DNA of 64,000 nucleotides, taken from Phycomyces nitens. Taxonomy: Eukaryota; Mucoromycota; Mucoromycetes; Mucorales; Phycomycetaceae. The notes under the pieces were generated by a model. That model was not told the DNA's origin. It saw nothing but the letters and a program-made list of their open reading frames with translations, and did no database searches. Below, piece by piece: positions 23,821 to 34,831 of this stretch (position 1 is its first letter; each line of letters starts with the position of its first letter). Both the position numbers and the translations under genes were made by a program. The stretch spans positions 7,006,001 through 7,070,000 of the forward strand of contig JAHRBC010000002.1 of NCBI GenBank assembly GCA_022702545.1, in the 5' to 3' direction.

Positions 23821-25405
23821 CTGCTGTTGCTGTTGAAGAGTCTGTTGCTGCAATAGTTGAGGTTGGAGAAGATGAGGTGGTGGGTGTTGGTAGGGTGATT
23901 GGTGTTGAAGCATCTTCTGCTGCTGTTGGTACTGAAGCATGACATCGTCCAGACGCTTAGAGGTCTCTGGTGATTTTATATCTGTCCGATATGGCTGTGC
24001 TGCACCGCGGTGTGCCACGCCTGCAGAGGGGAGTGCGGCATTAGTCATAACAGGACGTCGTTGTTGCACAGGTAATGCTGAGTCGTAGGTAACTGGAGCA
24101 GGATTGTACAAGGCATTGTCGATTGGCCCGGATTGAATATCTGTCATTTTCTTCTCTTGCTATACTTCAGTTATCAGTGTTCTTGTTGGATCCCCACCCT
24201 TTAAACATCTTGATCCAAAAATTACCATCTTGCGTACTGTCCAGTCAAATACATAGTCGTATTGGAATCCTTCACGCACAAAAAGATCACGGAATAACTT
24301 GCGTAGGTATGAGTAGTCAGGCTTGTCATCGAATCGAAGGGACCGGACATAGTTGAGGTATATCGCGAATTCATTGTGTAGACCACGACATAATACATCG
24401 GCAGGCGTAGTCATCTTCTTCTCCATGATCTTGTCGTACTTTTCCTTCTTTGATCTTGCTCTAATACCCTGCCATGGTAACTGACCGCGGCAGAAATACA
24501 CGAGAATGTAGCCGAGCGACTCTAGGTCATCGCGCCTTGATTGTTCTATGGATAGGATTAAATGACCATGAAGCAAACACAAGCACAAGCACAAGCACAA
24601 ACGCAAACTAATTTACCAATTCCCAGGTGAGTGTTGACACTTGCATAGCGAGGTGTTCCAGTCAGATTCTTATTTTCTCTATAGGGAATATGAGAGTTTG
24701 TCTTTGGGTCTCGGTAGCGCTTGGCCAGACCAAAGTCAATCATGTTGACCTGGTTGCCGCGCTTGCCGATACCCATCAAAAAGTTGTCGGGTTTGATGTC
24801 TCGATGGATAAAGCCTTGGAAAAGGTTAGTTTAGAGACAAAGATCAAGATTGGGCTTACCTTTGGAGTGGACATATTCAACTCGGGATAACTAGATGATA
24901 TCAAGACGATCAACACGTGTAGATGGTTAGAAAGGATCAGACGACATACCAATTGATCAGCCAACAGAAGTACGGTCTTGAGAGAGAAGCGACGCTTGCA
25001 GTAGTTGAAGAGATCTTCCATAGAGGGGCCAAGGAGGTCCATAACCATGACATTGTAATCGCCTTCTTTACCGTACCATCGGACAAAGGGAATACCTACA
25101 CCACCAGCAAGGGTCTTGTAGACTCTGGCTTCGTATTCCAGCTGGGGATGGGCTGCCCTTATGCTTTCTAATTTGACGCCGACATCTTCTTGGGTAAGGA
25201 TGTTCGAACCTTAAGAGAGATGATGAGGGATGTGTGTTTTTTTTTAGTTTGCTATGTTATCATCTATATATATACTTATATATATATAAGTATACAGGTA
25301 TATATATCTTTTACCTAGGTAAATCTCTCCAAATGAGCCAGCGCCAATCTTTCGGCCAAGCTTATACTTGTTGCCAATAACGATATCTCGCCCTTCTAAT
25401 GACAT
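23220..25405 (-). CDS. Casein kinase I, delta/epsilon (Hrr25-like), with a glutamine-rich tail
   Basis: Eight exons traced: 25405-25315, 25209-24950, 24890-24860, 24814-24617, 24545-24226, 24159-23664, 23543-23525 and 23451-23220; total 1647 nt, 548 residues. Kinase domain about residues 14-300: glycine loop GAGSFGEIY (21-29), ATP lysine K43 (DVGVKLES, where most relatives have VAIK), catalytic HRDIKPDN (D133), DFG at 154-156, and CK1-typical [10 protein letters not shown] and [13 protein letters not shown]. The tail (301-548) has a run of about 24 glutamines (409-432) and ends STRLYDDF, without the CC palmitoylation end of Yck-type kinases. Known family role: serine/threonine kinase acting in cell cycle, vesicle traffic and ribosome maturation. 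The short exons 3 (31 nt) and 7 (19 nt) follow from reading frame only. Confidence 0.92.
23764..23835 (-). repeat. Polyglutamine-coding CAG/CAA repeat
   Basis: About 24 consecutive glutamine codons mixed from CAA and CAG inside exon 6 of the casein kinase gene. On the plus strand it appears as mixed TTG and CTG triplets. Likely to vary in length between strains. Confidence 0.85.
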
Positions 25406-28400
25406 TTTCTAAAAGAGATTGAGATATAAAAAGGAAGGATGAGGTGGGATGGGCAAAGTCAGGGGGGATGAGTAAGAGAATATAGAGACTGTTGTAAAAT
25501 AAAGAGAAGAAAAAAAAAGAAATGAAACCAGTCGATTTTTTTTTTCTATTTTCAAACTCTTTTTGGTGTCCGCCCCCCTTCTTTGGCTACAAGAGAAAAA
25601 AAAATAGGCAAGCTCCTTTGCAGTGTAAATGGTATTCTTACTTGCGCGATTGAGGCGAATCCGAATTCTGTCTCTAGACCAATCATATTTATCCAATGGG
25701 GATTTTATTATTATCCCTTCCATATTTAGACCGGATAATCACATTTGTTTTGCAACCCCGCCTAGATGAAAAATATATATATACATATATAAAAAAATTA
25801 TTTGTATAGATCTATTAGGTCAAAAAGATTAAGTGATGTTTGCCATTACAAGACATGGTACTATCCACCTTGGTCTCCCATAAAAAAAAGGTTATAGTCA
25901 AAGACCATCAAGAAATGTGCTGTTGGCAGGCCATAAATTATTGGTATCCTTTGTACCAATGGTCGGATAGATTGATTAGAGTCGTTTCAATCATTTTCAA
26001 TTCATGGCAACAAAGAAAGCACCAATTAAGAGCGACAATGATGTGGCTTTGGTATTCTTGGCTGCAAAACTGATAAAAGGGGCATTGGAGGCGCCAAGGG
26101 AAATATACACATTCAAGAGTCATTACATTTACCATGCTATTCTTTCTGTCCCAAAATACTCATTTACATAAAAGGGTTCAGATGCTCCAACATTATTCGT
26201 CTATAATACAACTTCCAAATTGGGTACAGCTTCAGGTAGAATAACAAGCTGACTAAACATGGACAACTATAGCCAACCACTATATCAATACACGAACATT
26301 CGTATATCCAACAGTATGGGCACTGCAATTGATGGCAGTATAAAATAGTAAACTAAAAACATGGTGGTGGTCTTTGTGGGTTGAGCTGAATTACATACTA
26401 TTCTTTCTTATTTGTTTTTTTTTTTTATTATTTTGGTTTGTTAGTCTATTTAGGAAATTTATAGAACCAACCAAAATAGGAAAGGAATACTAGCCGCTTC
26501 AAAATCACCACAATATATTTAACCAAAAAAAACCCCAATCCTTGTCATCTTTATACATTTTTTTTTATATACTTATACCACCAACCTTTTATGCACAAAT
26601 GTATTAAAGATGTCAAGGCTAACAGGAATTGTACTCTATAACATGCCATCAAAGCAGTAGAAGCCTGGGTCAGGGCCCATAGGCTATAAATCATTAAGTG
26701 ATTTGTGCCTCAGGATATCAAATAGTCGGTCATGAGCCCTATTTGGCTTGAAGATGTACAATATGATTCTTAACCATGGCAGGTTTACATCCCAAAAACT
26801 GAGCATACACGAGAGAGCCCAGGTCATGAGCAGGTAATTATGTGAGAAATAAACACCTAATGGAGTCTCTATAGATAAAAAGCAGCATTGGTATTTTATT
26901 GATATATTTGGTTTTGTGTGCTCTTGATGCCCCCCTCCCCATTCATGAAAATATTGACCCAATTTTCATTTGGTATTGAATCATCAAACTGGGGGTTGGA
27001 GACCATTACTTGGGGAATAAAAGCATTGTTGCGTCAAAAAAAGAAAACAAACGAAAGCCAAGGTTTGCTTGGAGTAGCAAAAAGACATGGCATAACATTT
27101 CCCAATAGCAAATATTCCTGCAGAATATTGCATAGGTATATCCCTATACTAATTTCCGAGGAGAGTTTCATGTACCAATTGAACTATTGGGGGAGGGCAA
27201 TTTGCTGAGGTTGTGTTCATTTCCATCATCATTAGGCCTGACCCAACATACAAATACTGGAAGAAGTATATCAAACAGTCTAGAAACAAATTTGCCAAAG
27301 ACCCCATGTTTCCTGAGCATCTTGGTGAACAATAAAGAAGTACATTACACCTTTGAAGATTGTCTTGATAAAATGATGTCTGGTCCTGCATTCTTATTCA
27401 TTGCCTGTGCTGTAAACATGTGGCAAGATTGATCTGGTTTGATTTCTCCCAAGTTCATTGATATGTTTGCCTCGTGGTATGACAAGTATCCATTTATTGC
27501 GTGATCCCCAAGAGGACAAACCCACCCTTTGTTTTCCAATACACAGACAAAATCTGCCTTGTCTGTTGAAAAAAAAAATGCTACGTTCCCACCAACACAC
27601 CACATGGAAATATGTGATAAGCAGGACCCATGATATAGGCCCACGTTTATCTTGACAAGAGTGCTTTTGGGAATGTTTATTGTCGGTCGCAGAGAGATGT
27701 TGTGCAAGTACTGGACATTATATTCTCATTAAATGAATGACCTTGCTAAAAAAAAAGTGTAAATTGGCCAGGGTTTTTGAACGGGCTGGCTAATAAAATG
27801 CTGGTCTCCCAAGTTGACACTTGTGATTTTTAAGACTGTATATTTTGTGTCCAAGAGGTAACACATGTGTATCAAATAGTTTAATAGTGTGGCAATTGAT
27901 TCTCTATATTAAAGTCAGCCCAAAGATCCCCATGTGTCTGCAAGCATCTTTGTATGATGGATCGATTATTGATAATACTCTCTTCTGATAACGCATTTAC
28001 CAAAACATCCACTGACTAATATTCGCAACTTCCGAGTCAATTCCAGAATAATATGGGCTATAGTAATTAGCAAACATCAAGGGGGAATGAGAAATCAAAT
28101 AGGTTTATTCAAAACCAGTAGTCTTGTTATTCTTGCCAAAGATGCGATTATCTAGGTGATTTATTGTGGACTATGGCATAAAGGTAAGCCACTGAGAACA
28201 TTGAGTGATAAATAATTACAAGTGTATAGTTTGGTGTGTGTGTGTATTGCAAAACTCTCCATTTCACGTTGGGGTGTTTTTATGGGTTTGTTGAGCTTTT
28301 GGAATTGAACACTAGCTCATGTCCTCAGTTCTTTATTTGAATTTTTCAAAAACAGGCTTGTGCATTGGGAAAAGTGGCATAAAATATTTCGTCTATCAAT

Positions 28401-29707
28401 CCAGCAATAGATGTGTAGCCCAAGATGTATAGGTAACCAACTAATGGTATTGTAATCTAGGTATTAAGAGATTATAAAAATGGTCAATGTAAACCCTGTT
28501 CCTTGTGAAGCTTGGCCGGTTTCCACTAAAAGTCCTGTTAATCCTTTCAACACTTTAGACAATCAAAAAGTATGAAAACAAAAGCCAACTGTTATGTGAA
28601 ATGAGGTTATCTTTACTATTTTTGTTTTGTTTGCTGTTTTGGATATGATTGTGGTGAGCTTGATAAGGATAAATAATCGTTGAGCCATTGGTTTGTAAAC
28701 ACTTGGTTTCCAGGGGATTATAAAATTCCCTTTGCTACCAACCTTTTCCACACACTCTGCTTCCAATTGACTCTAAGACCTACTAAAAGTCCATCATTCG
28801 GTACTTTAACCTGGTTTAATGAATTGGAATTTGGTAATGGTGGTATGTATTCCCATTATTGATGCTTGTTTGTCAAGTGATTCTATTTACTGGGTACAAA
28901 CTGATATCTCGGTATCTTCATTTATCCGAGTACATATCTTTTATATACTTGAGACGACCCAATGGTTCAAGAAGAAATGGGGTTGGCTATATATCTACAA
29001 TGTCTATATTCCATTTTCAACATTTACAAGTAGATTACAAGGCACACATGTATGAATCGGTAAGTTCTAACCAGAAATATCTATTTTAAAAGATAACTCT
29101 AGGTCCTTGGCATCAAGTAAATCCTGGACACTTGTGCACTCTTAAAATATTTATACTTTTATATAGTATAGCAAAATATAAAGCAGGTCTTTAATGTCAA
29201 AGCACACGAGAAATCCAATACACCACAAGTCCATTAAAGAATTAGGCCTTTGTTTGTAAATATATTATATATCTATAACTTATACTGCAAGTATACCTTA
29301 TCAAAAGTCCCAAGCAACATATTAATACAACTATAATTGAAAAGCAATAAAATAGTATGCGAGATCATCATATTACAATTAGTATCCCATACAATACGAA
29401 TATCAAAAAGTTGCTTCTTATTCATAAATCCTTTTCAAATAAATAATAATAAATGGTACATTATGCACATACCTGTACTTTTTTTTTCTAAACTCAACAT
29501 GTGCTCAAGTATACTGGAGCAAAAGGAGCCCAAATATCATCATATTAAATTCTGTACATCCACTTTTACATTATTTTATCTATAAACATGTCAAACTTTT
29601 CTTTAGCTATATAAAGTAAGAAACATAAACTGCTCTACAAATATTGAGATCCAAAATATCAGTAAATAATATTTAAATATATTAAAAAGTGGTCGAAAGA
29701 TAGGCTA
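25406..29707. other. Long intergenic region, no recognised gene
   Basis: 25406-25750 is the kinase 5' region, with pyrimidine-rich and GCCCCCC-like text. From 25.8 to 29.7 kb there are only short open frames; the longest is 27345-27707 (minus, 120 codons), which matches no family I know and has no neighbouring exon I can join. Composition is a little less AT-rich than in the repeats. No tRNA or rRNA seen. Confidence 0.45.
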
Positions 29708-30019
29708 TTAAAAAGAAAGAGTCCTGGTTGCAGCAGGGTATGATATCCTTTGCCATTCAAATATCAATATTAGATATTTTTGTCGAGCCTTCCAGATATC
29801 AGAATATTCATCATCCCGGGCAACATCCGGAAAGAACTTCAAAGGCTGCAAAGTGAGTAAAGAGTGTTTTGGTGCATTCGATTTGTAAAGAAAGAAAGAC
29901 TCTTTTTTTTGGGTACTATTCAATATCATCAATTCGCAAAAGTATGGATTTCTATATCTTGTCCCGTATTTTGTAAGCATATGATTCCTGCTCGACGTTC
30001 TATCCAATTTTTCCAGCAT
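29708..30019 (-). CDS. Orphan open frame, possible 3' exon of a disrupted gene
   Basis: 103 codons (MLEKLDRTSSRN... to ...SYPAATRTLSF) with a plausible amino-acid mix, but no domain that I recognise and no continuation upstream: an in-frame stop sits about 30 nt before the first ATG, and repeat copy C starts about 105 nt away at 30124. It may be the tail of a gene cut by the repeat, a small gene, or chance. It is not counted as a firm gene. Confidence 0.25.
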   Translation of the reverse strand: MLEKLDRTSSRNHMLTKYGTRYRNPYFCELMILNSTQKKESFFLYKSNAPKHSLLTLQPLKFFPDVARDDEYSDIWKARQKYLILIFEWQRISYPAATRTLSF

Positions 30020-31529
30020 CTGCCTTGGCTGACCAGAAAATATTTATTATAGTGGAACTAGTCAAAAGCAGATTTGTTCGTAGACCATTTAAAATATGCC
30101 GTGCAGTCAAATGAGATGGGGTATCTTAGAGTTTGGAATGGTCAAAGCATCAAAATTATCCACCAAGGGCTAAAAGTATAAAAATATAAATACAATTACC
30201 AATACCTACAGGCATGGTCAAGGTTTCTTATAATTTCCAAAAGAAACTTTTTTATCGTATTGCATTTTTGAATGGAAACATTGGTTATGACACATAGTCT
30301 TGGTTGTTTAATAAAACAGTTTTTCTACAGTGGAAAGGTTTCTATAAAGATGCCGACAAGCAGTTCATGTTTCAAAGGTATACTGTTCTATGCCATACTG
30401 GAGCTCGTATTCCATGGTGCAAGAAAAAAAAGGTGTCTCTTTAATATCCTTGTGTTTTTATGGCTAATATATATGCTAAATAATTACCAATGAGTAATGC
30501 AACTAGATATTAAGATGTACTCTTACTCTTTAACATATCTAACCGTAACTTTCTCAGCGTTTAGCTTCATGTTGGCTTTATTTTTTATGATCATTTATAT
30601 AAAAGCATAATTAAAAATACCTAGAGAAAATTAATTCCTGTCTACAATCTTGGAAAAGAAATCATTGCCTCTTTTTGAATCTCTAATTCTGAAAATATAG
30701 CATGTATGTTAACCTCTTTATTCTATACCTTTAAATACAAATAACAAGCACGCATTTAAACTGTGATTTTATGTGTATAGTTGTATACATTTTATATTAA
30801 ATAAAATAAAAATAAAAATAAAAATAAAGCTATTAATGTTTGGCGTGGACATTACAGGCTTTGGTTATAGACTTATTTCTGTCAAAAATACTTTCACAAA
30901 CAGTATGTGATACTCTGGGGTTGAGTTACTTGAAATCTTAAACGATGCAATTTTTAGAGGTATTTGTGTGGTCAATAACCCTCTTTCTCTCTTGAAGTTT
31001 GGCCTTTGAAAGGTGTCAAGCATCTTTAATCGACTGGATATTAGGACTCTAGGGCTGCAGTAGTAAAATCCCATAATCAACCATCAAATATTCGGTCATG
31101 TTGTATGTAAGTCAATATGTTGGCTGACTCTGTCTTATATTTAAACATGGTATTATATTTTTCATTTAATTGTATATCCCATATTAAAGCCCATTATCAA
31201 TCAATTTGTATTAACATCTTGGACAACATACCCTTTAATAAATAACAAGGTACAAAGGCTGCCAGCCTATAAATGTCTATTACTATCCAACAACCCTTTC
31301 TATAATTTTTAGTTATAAGAATATAAAAGTATTTGATTCGAATCAATATATATTTAAATACACAAGTTATTTTTTTAATTACACTGGCAATATTCAGAAT
31401 ATACAATTGTTTTTTATTTATTTATTTAAAGGCGAAGATAGTAAAGGGGAATTCATATAAAAGTGGCCATAAAAGAGTGTGATAGATGATAACTTGAAGG
31501 TATGATACATGGACATGGTTGAAACGAGA

Positions 31530-32367
31530 CTAGTTATGGAATTTAATGATATGTCTATTTATATTGTATTTGGTGGTAAAAAGTTTGAGGCATATATGGC
31601 AGCCAAATGTTGGCCGGTCATCAGAATGTGTCTCCATGTGTCTTTGATAGTGGAATTTGTTATCAAACTCTTCAGAACATTTTGCGCATATGTGCTTATT
31701 TGATTGATCTAGATCCGAATCATCTCTTATCACAGTTGGCCGTCCATTTGGGTTGTAGTACTTAACATCAAGCATAGATTGACGTTGGACTTGTGCTGGA
31801 GGTGTTTGGGGATGTAAATCTTTATAAGAAATTCAATCATTAGATGCCTAGCAACCAACCACATATTACAAACAGAATAGCTACCTTCTTCATAAAAACC
31901 TTGAGAAGATCCTGGGGGACTATGATCCAGAGAGGGGGTATATGGAGAATGATGGAAATTACACACTAGAGACAGATTTGTTAGTGTAACCTGAATATTG
32001 GCCAAGCTTTACGAGTCGCTTTGAATATTTTATGGGAAGTTGTACCTGCTAAAAATTTATTAAACTGGTCATCAGTAAGAGTGTGCTTTGTGGGAGTTCC
32101 ATGGCTGGGATCACTTGGGTATCTGAATCCATTTTCCAGAAAAAGGACTAGAAAGATATTTAGGGTACTTGATTGAATAATTTGCGAGTGTATAAATTAC
32201 CATTTAAATGCTAATAACATGTTTGACCAAAACGATGACGAACAGTCCATAGATTAGCTATATGCACTCGTCTCACATATAATCCAGACACTCGGGTCAA
32301 CACTTGCCAAGTTATCTGTATCACGCTGTGGATCAAGCAAGGAATCGTCAAACAAATCAATAGTCAT
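31530..32367 (-). CDS. Small two-finger C2H2 zinc-finger protein, copy C
   Basis: Exons on the minus strand: 32367-32308, 32210-32201, 32147-32046, 31965-31885 and 31819-31530, total 543 nt, 180 residues, in frame. Starts MTIDLFDDSLLDPQRD. Fingers are CAKCSEEFDNKFHYQRHMETH-type and CHICLKLFTTKYNINRHIIKFH-type. Helix residues of finger 1 (N, F, H, R at -1, 2, 3, 6) differ from copies A/B (I, F, S, R). GCAAGT donor and the 10-nt exon CATTTAAATG are conserved; exon 4 is three bases shorter than in A. Nuclear DNA binding inferred, targets unknown. Confidence 0.8.
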
Positions 32368-32455
32368 TGTAAAAGAAGCAGGAAAGTAGTGGGAAGCAAA
32401 AAGTAAAGAAAGTTGAGAAGAAAGAATGAGGGAAAAATTGGTTTCAGCATTCTGA

Positions 32456-32705
32456 TTTTATACTTTAACTTATTATATATTTTGAAAAACATAGAAAGCC
32501 AATGTATTTTGAGTTAAGTAATTCAAAGAAGTTTATCTTTAAATATTTTGTGTAACTCAACGCATTTCTGATTGACTAGAAAAAAAAAGACGGCCGTTTT
32601 TAAAGGTCCGTCATTTTGATCTAGCCAGCAACCTATTCAACGTCTTTAATTGTACTTCTTGGACTAGACACGGTCTTTTTTTTTTATTTTCAATATAATC
32701 GCAAA
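32456..32705 (-). promoter_or_regulatory. Copy C promoter: TATA box and conserved upstream block
   Basis: TATAAAA at 32462-32456 (minus) and the GTCCAAGAAGTACAATTAAA block at about 32705-32624. The CCAAT position has decayed to GATTGAC near 32570. Confidence 0.55.
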
Positions 32706-33164
32706 TCATATTATACGTTATAATTTGTTATTACTCTTCAACCTACACTCTAAAATAGTCATTTAGATTATTTATTGATATAACTCTATGGAGACTATGT
32801 CTGATATACTATTTTATTCAACGTTTTATAGCTGTTTATATAAAGAGTATGTCAATTACAAGACTCGCTGAATAGTTTTATATTCAATAATATATGAGCT
32901 GTATACAGTTATAACAAGAGTGCTATACTTTTAAAATGATCAATTCAGTATTAAATAGACATCTTGGCTATATGGTTAAAGTGATGGTGTATTTATTGAA
33001 TATTAAAAAGACTTTAATATTTTTTTAAACTATATTGGTAATTATTTAAAATTATTTTATAAAATTGTAATAGTTAAAGAAGTATATTGTCTGTGCACTG
33101 ACAGCTTATAATCCATTTTCTTTAAAGGCATTCAAACTGTTTTCTTGGTAAGAAGCCAAGGTAC

Positions 33165-33720
33165 AAAGTCTTTAGTAGAATTACAGTACAAGACTTTGGC
33201 AGAGTACAAACTTATTTATAATTCACTCGAATTTAGTAATATCCTCGTCCTCTTTTTGCTCTTCCCCTTTTTATAAAACACCAATAAAAATAATCAGACT
33301 ATTTTCTTTTTATGCTTTAATATCCCAAGCCTTGTTTTACGTCACTCGTTCACGAATGATACTTTTGTCCTAGATATCTATAAGGATATCAAAAAAAAAA
33401 CTTCTTATAATATAAAACCAACTTATTGTCATTAGCAAAGACTTGCTCAGAAATACATTTGTTAAAAATTACCATGAAATATATAACCAGTTGCTTTATT
33501 GGCTTTTTTTAAAAATCTATGGCTTGAAAAATATATGTAGTGACGCAAACAAGGCTTGGAACTTTAAAGCATAAAATGGTATAAGCTCATTATTTTTTAT
33601 TGAATTTTCATAAAAAGAGGAAGAGGAGAAAAATAATATTACTGAGTCCAAGTGAATTATAGATAAATCTGTACTCTGTATTAGACTTGTATGGTGCGCT
33701 CATACATGAATATCAACGTT
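33165..33720. repeat. Long imperfect inverted repeat, copy C
   Basis: Left arm 33165-33355 and right arm about 33537-33720, matching copy A; the inner edge in the left arm is TATGCTTTAATATCCCAAGCC, slightly decayed compared with the right arm. Confidence 0.65.
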
Positions 33721-33945
33721 GACATGTTTTTCAAATGCCCAAGACGTTTGCCGATATAAAGTTATAAGAAATCAGATCCTTGCGTTGGGTAGCTATAGTA
33801 TTTTTTTAACCCATTTAATGGCTTTATTTTGTACGAATCAATTTTAATAAAAAGACTTTGTGGTTCAGAGATATGCCACCAAGAGAAGATTACATGGCAA
33901 GGATCCTAATTTTCATGGAATTGGAACAGACTAAAGGGCTACTAG

Positions 33946-34831
33946 ATAATGGAATATCTTATGAAAATTATAAATTTTCGTAAGATATCCCCTTCTCTGA
34001 TATGAACCCCAATTGATAGAAACCAACTAATATTCTAATGGTCTTGCGGTTTCTCGAAGCAAAAACGAAATATCTGTACACATGTCTTTTTTTTTAAAAA
34101 AAAAATGAGACCTTGACAATAAATAATGCGAGTGTTTGAATAACGTGGCGTATAGTAGTCTATTCAACCAATTCTTTGGATTAGGACATATAGACTATAG
34201 GCCACATATACAGAAATCTGTATGTGTATCTTACATTGGATATCAACATTAATTCACCAAAGTAATGCTTAGTAATACTTGCTTTTATTTATAAAAATAA
34301 TAATAAGCGAATTAATACATATGCTGAATATTCCCAATGTTTAATCTTGTAAAGAAAAAAAAGCAACAAGTAACGTCTATAACTCTAAGTATAAAATTAA
34401 AGTGATTTGTACTAGCATATAAACTCCAAGAAAAAGTTATGGGGCTTGCTGAGAATCACAAAAATATCAATCGAATAAAATGTTCAAGCGGTCAAATCAC
34501 TTAGTACTCGTTGCTTGTCTCGAAAATATTTGACAGACACCATTTTTTTTTATATATTAAATAAAGCAAATATATTTATTCATGCATATACAAAAAAATT
34601 TATAGCAATATGTATTATTTTTAGCCATTGATTTGAGCTCATTGATAATAACGCTGAACCAGAGTTGTAAACGATCGGCGTGGGTGAACATAGCAATATA
34701 TATATAAATATTGCAATAAAGAAAATATAAAGGAAAATAAAAAATAATAATTGGCGTAGAGTATAGACTGTGTGAATCAGTGGTTTGGATATAAACATTA
34801 ATTGTAAAAAAAAAAAAAGCAAAAGATAGGA
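33946..34831. other. AT-rich intergenic region
   Basis: No gene or repeat recognised. The right end probably contains the 3' untranslated region of the neurofibromin gene; 34571-34800 is rich in ATAT text. Confidence 0.45.

Larger units (their letters stand above)
30124..33945. repeat. Interspersed repeat unit, copy C (~3.8 kb)
   Basis: Nearly collinear with copy A (2258-6150) and in the same orientation, from TTAGAGTTTGG at the left to AAAGGGCTACT at the right. The left ~0.9 kb and the far right are the best matching parts; the zinc-finger coding part is more diverged from A than B is. Confidence 0.78.

Noticed and set aside
23485..23945. Plus-strand leucine- or alanine/valine-rich frames
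   Set aside because: They are the antisense of the glutamine-coding repeat of the casein kinase.
27345..27707. 120-codon minus-strand frame as a gene
   Set aside because: No domain, no joinable exons and no promoter cue; kept only as intergenic.
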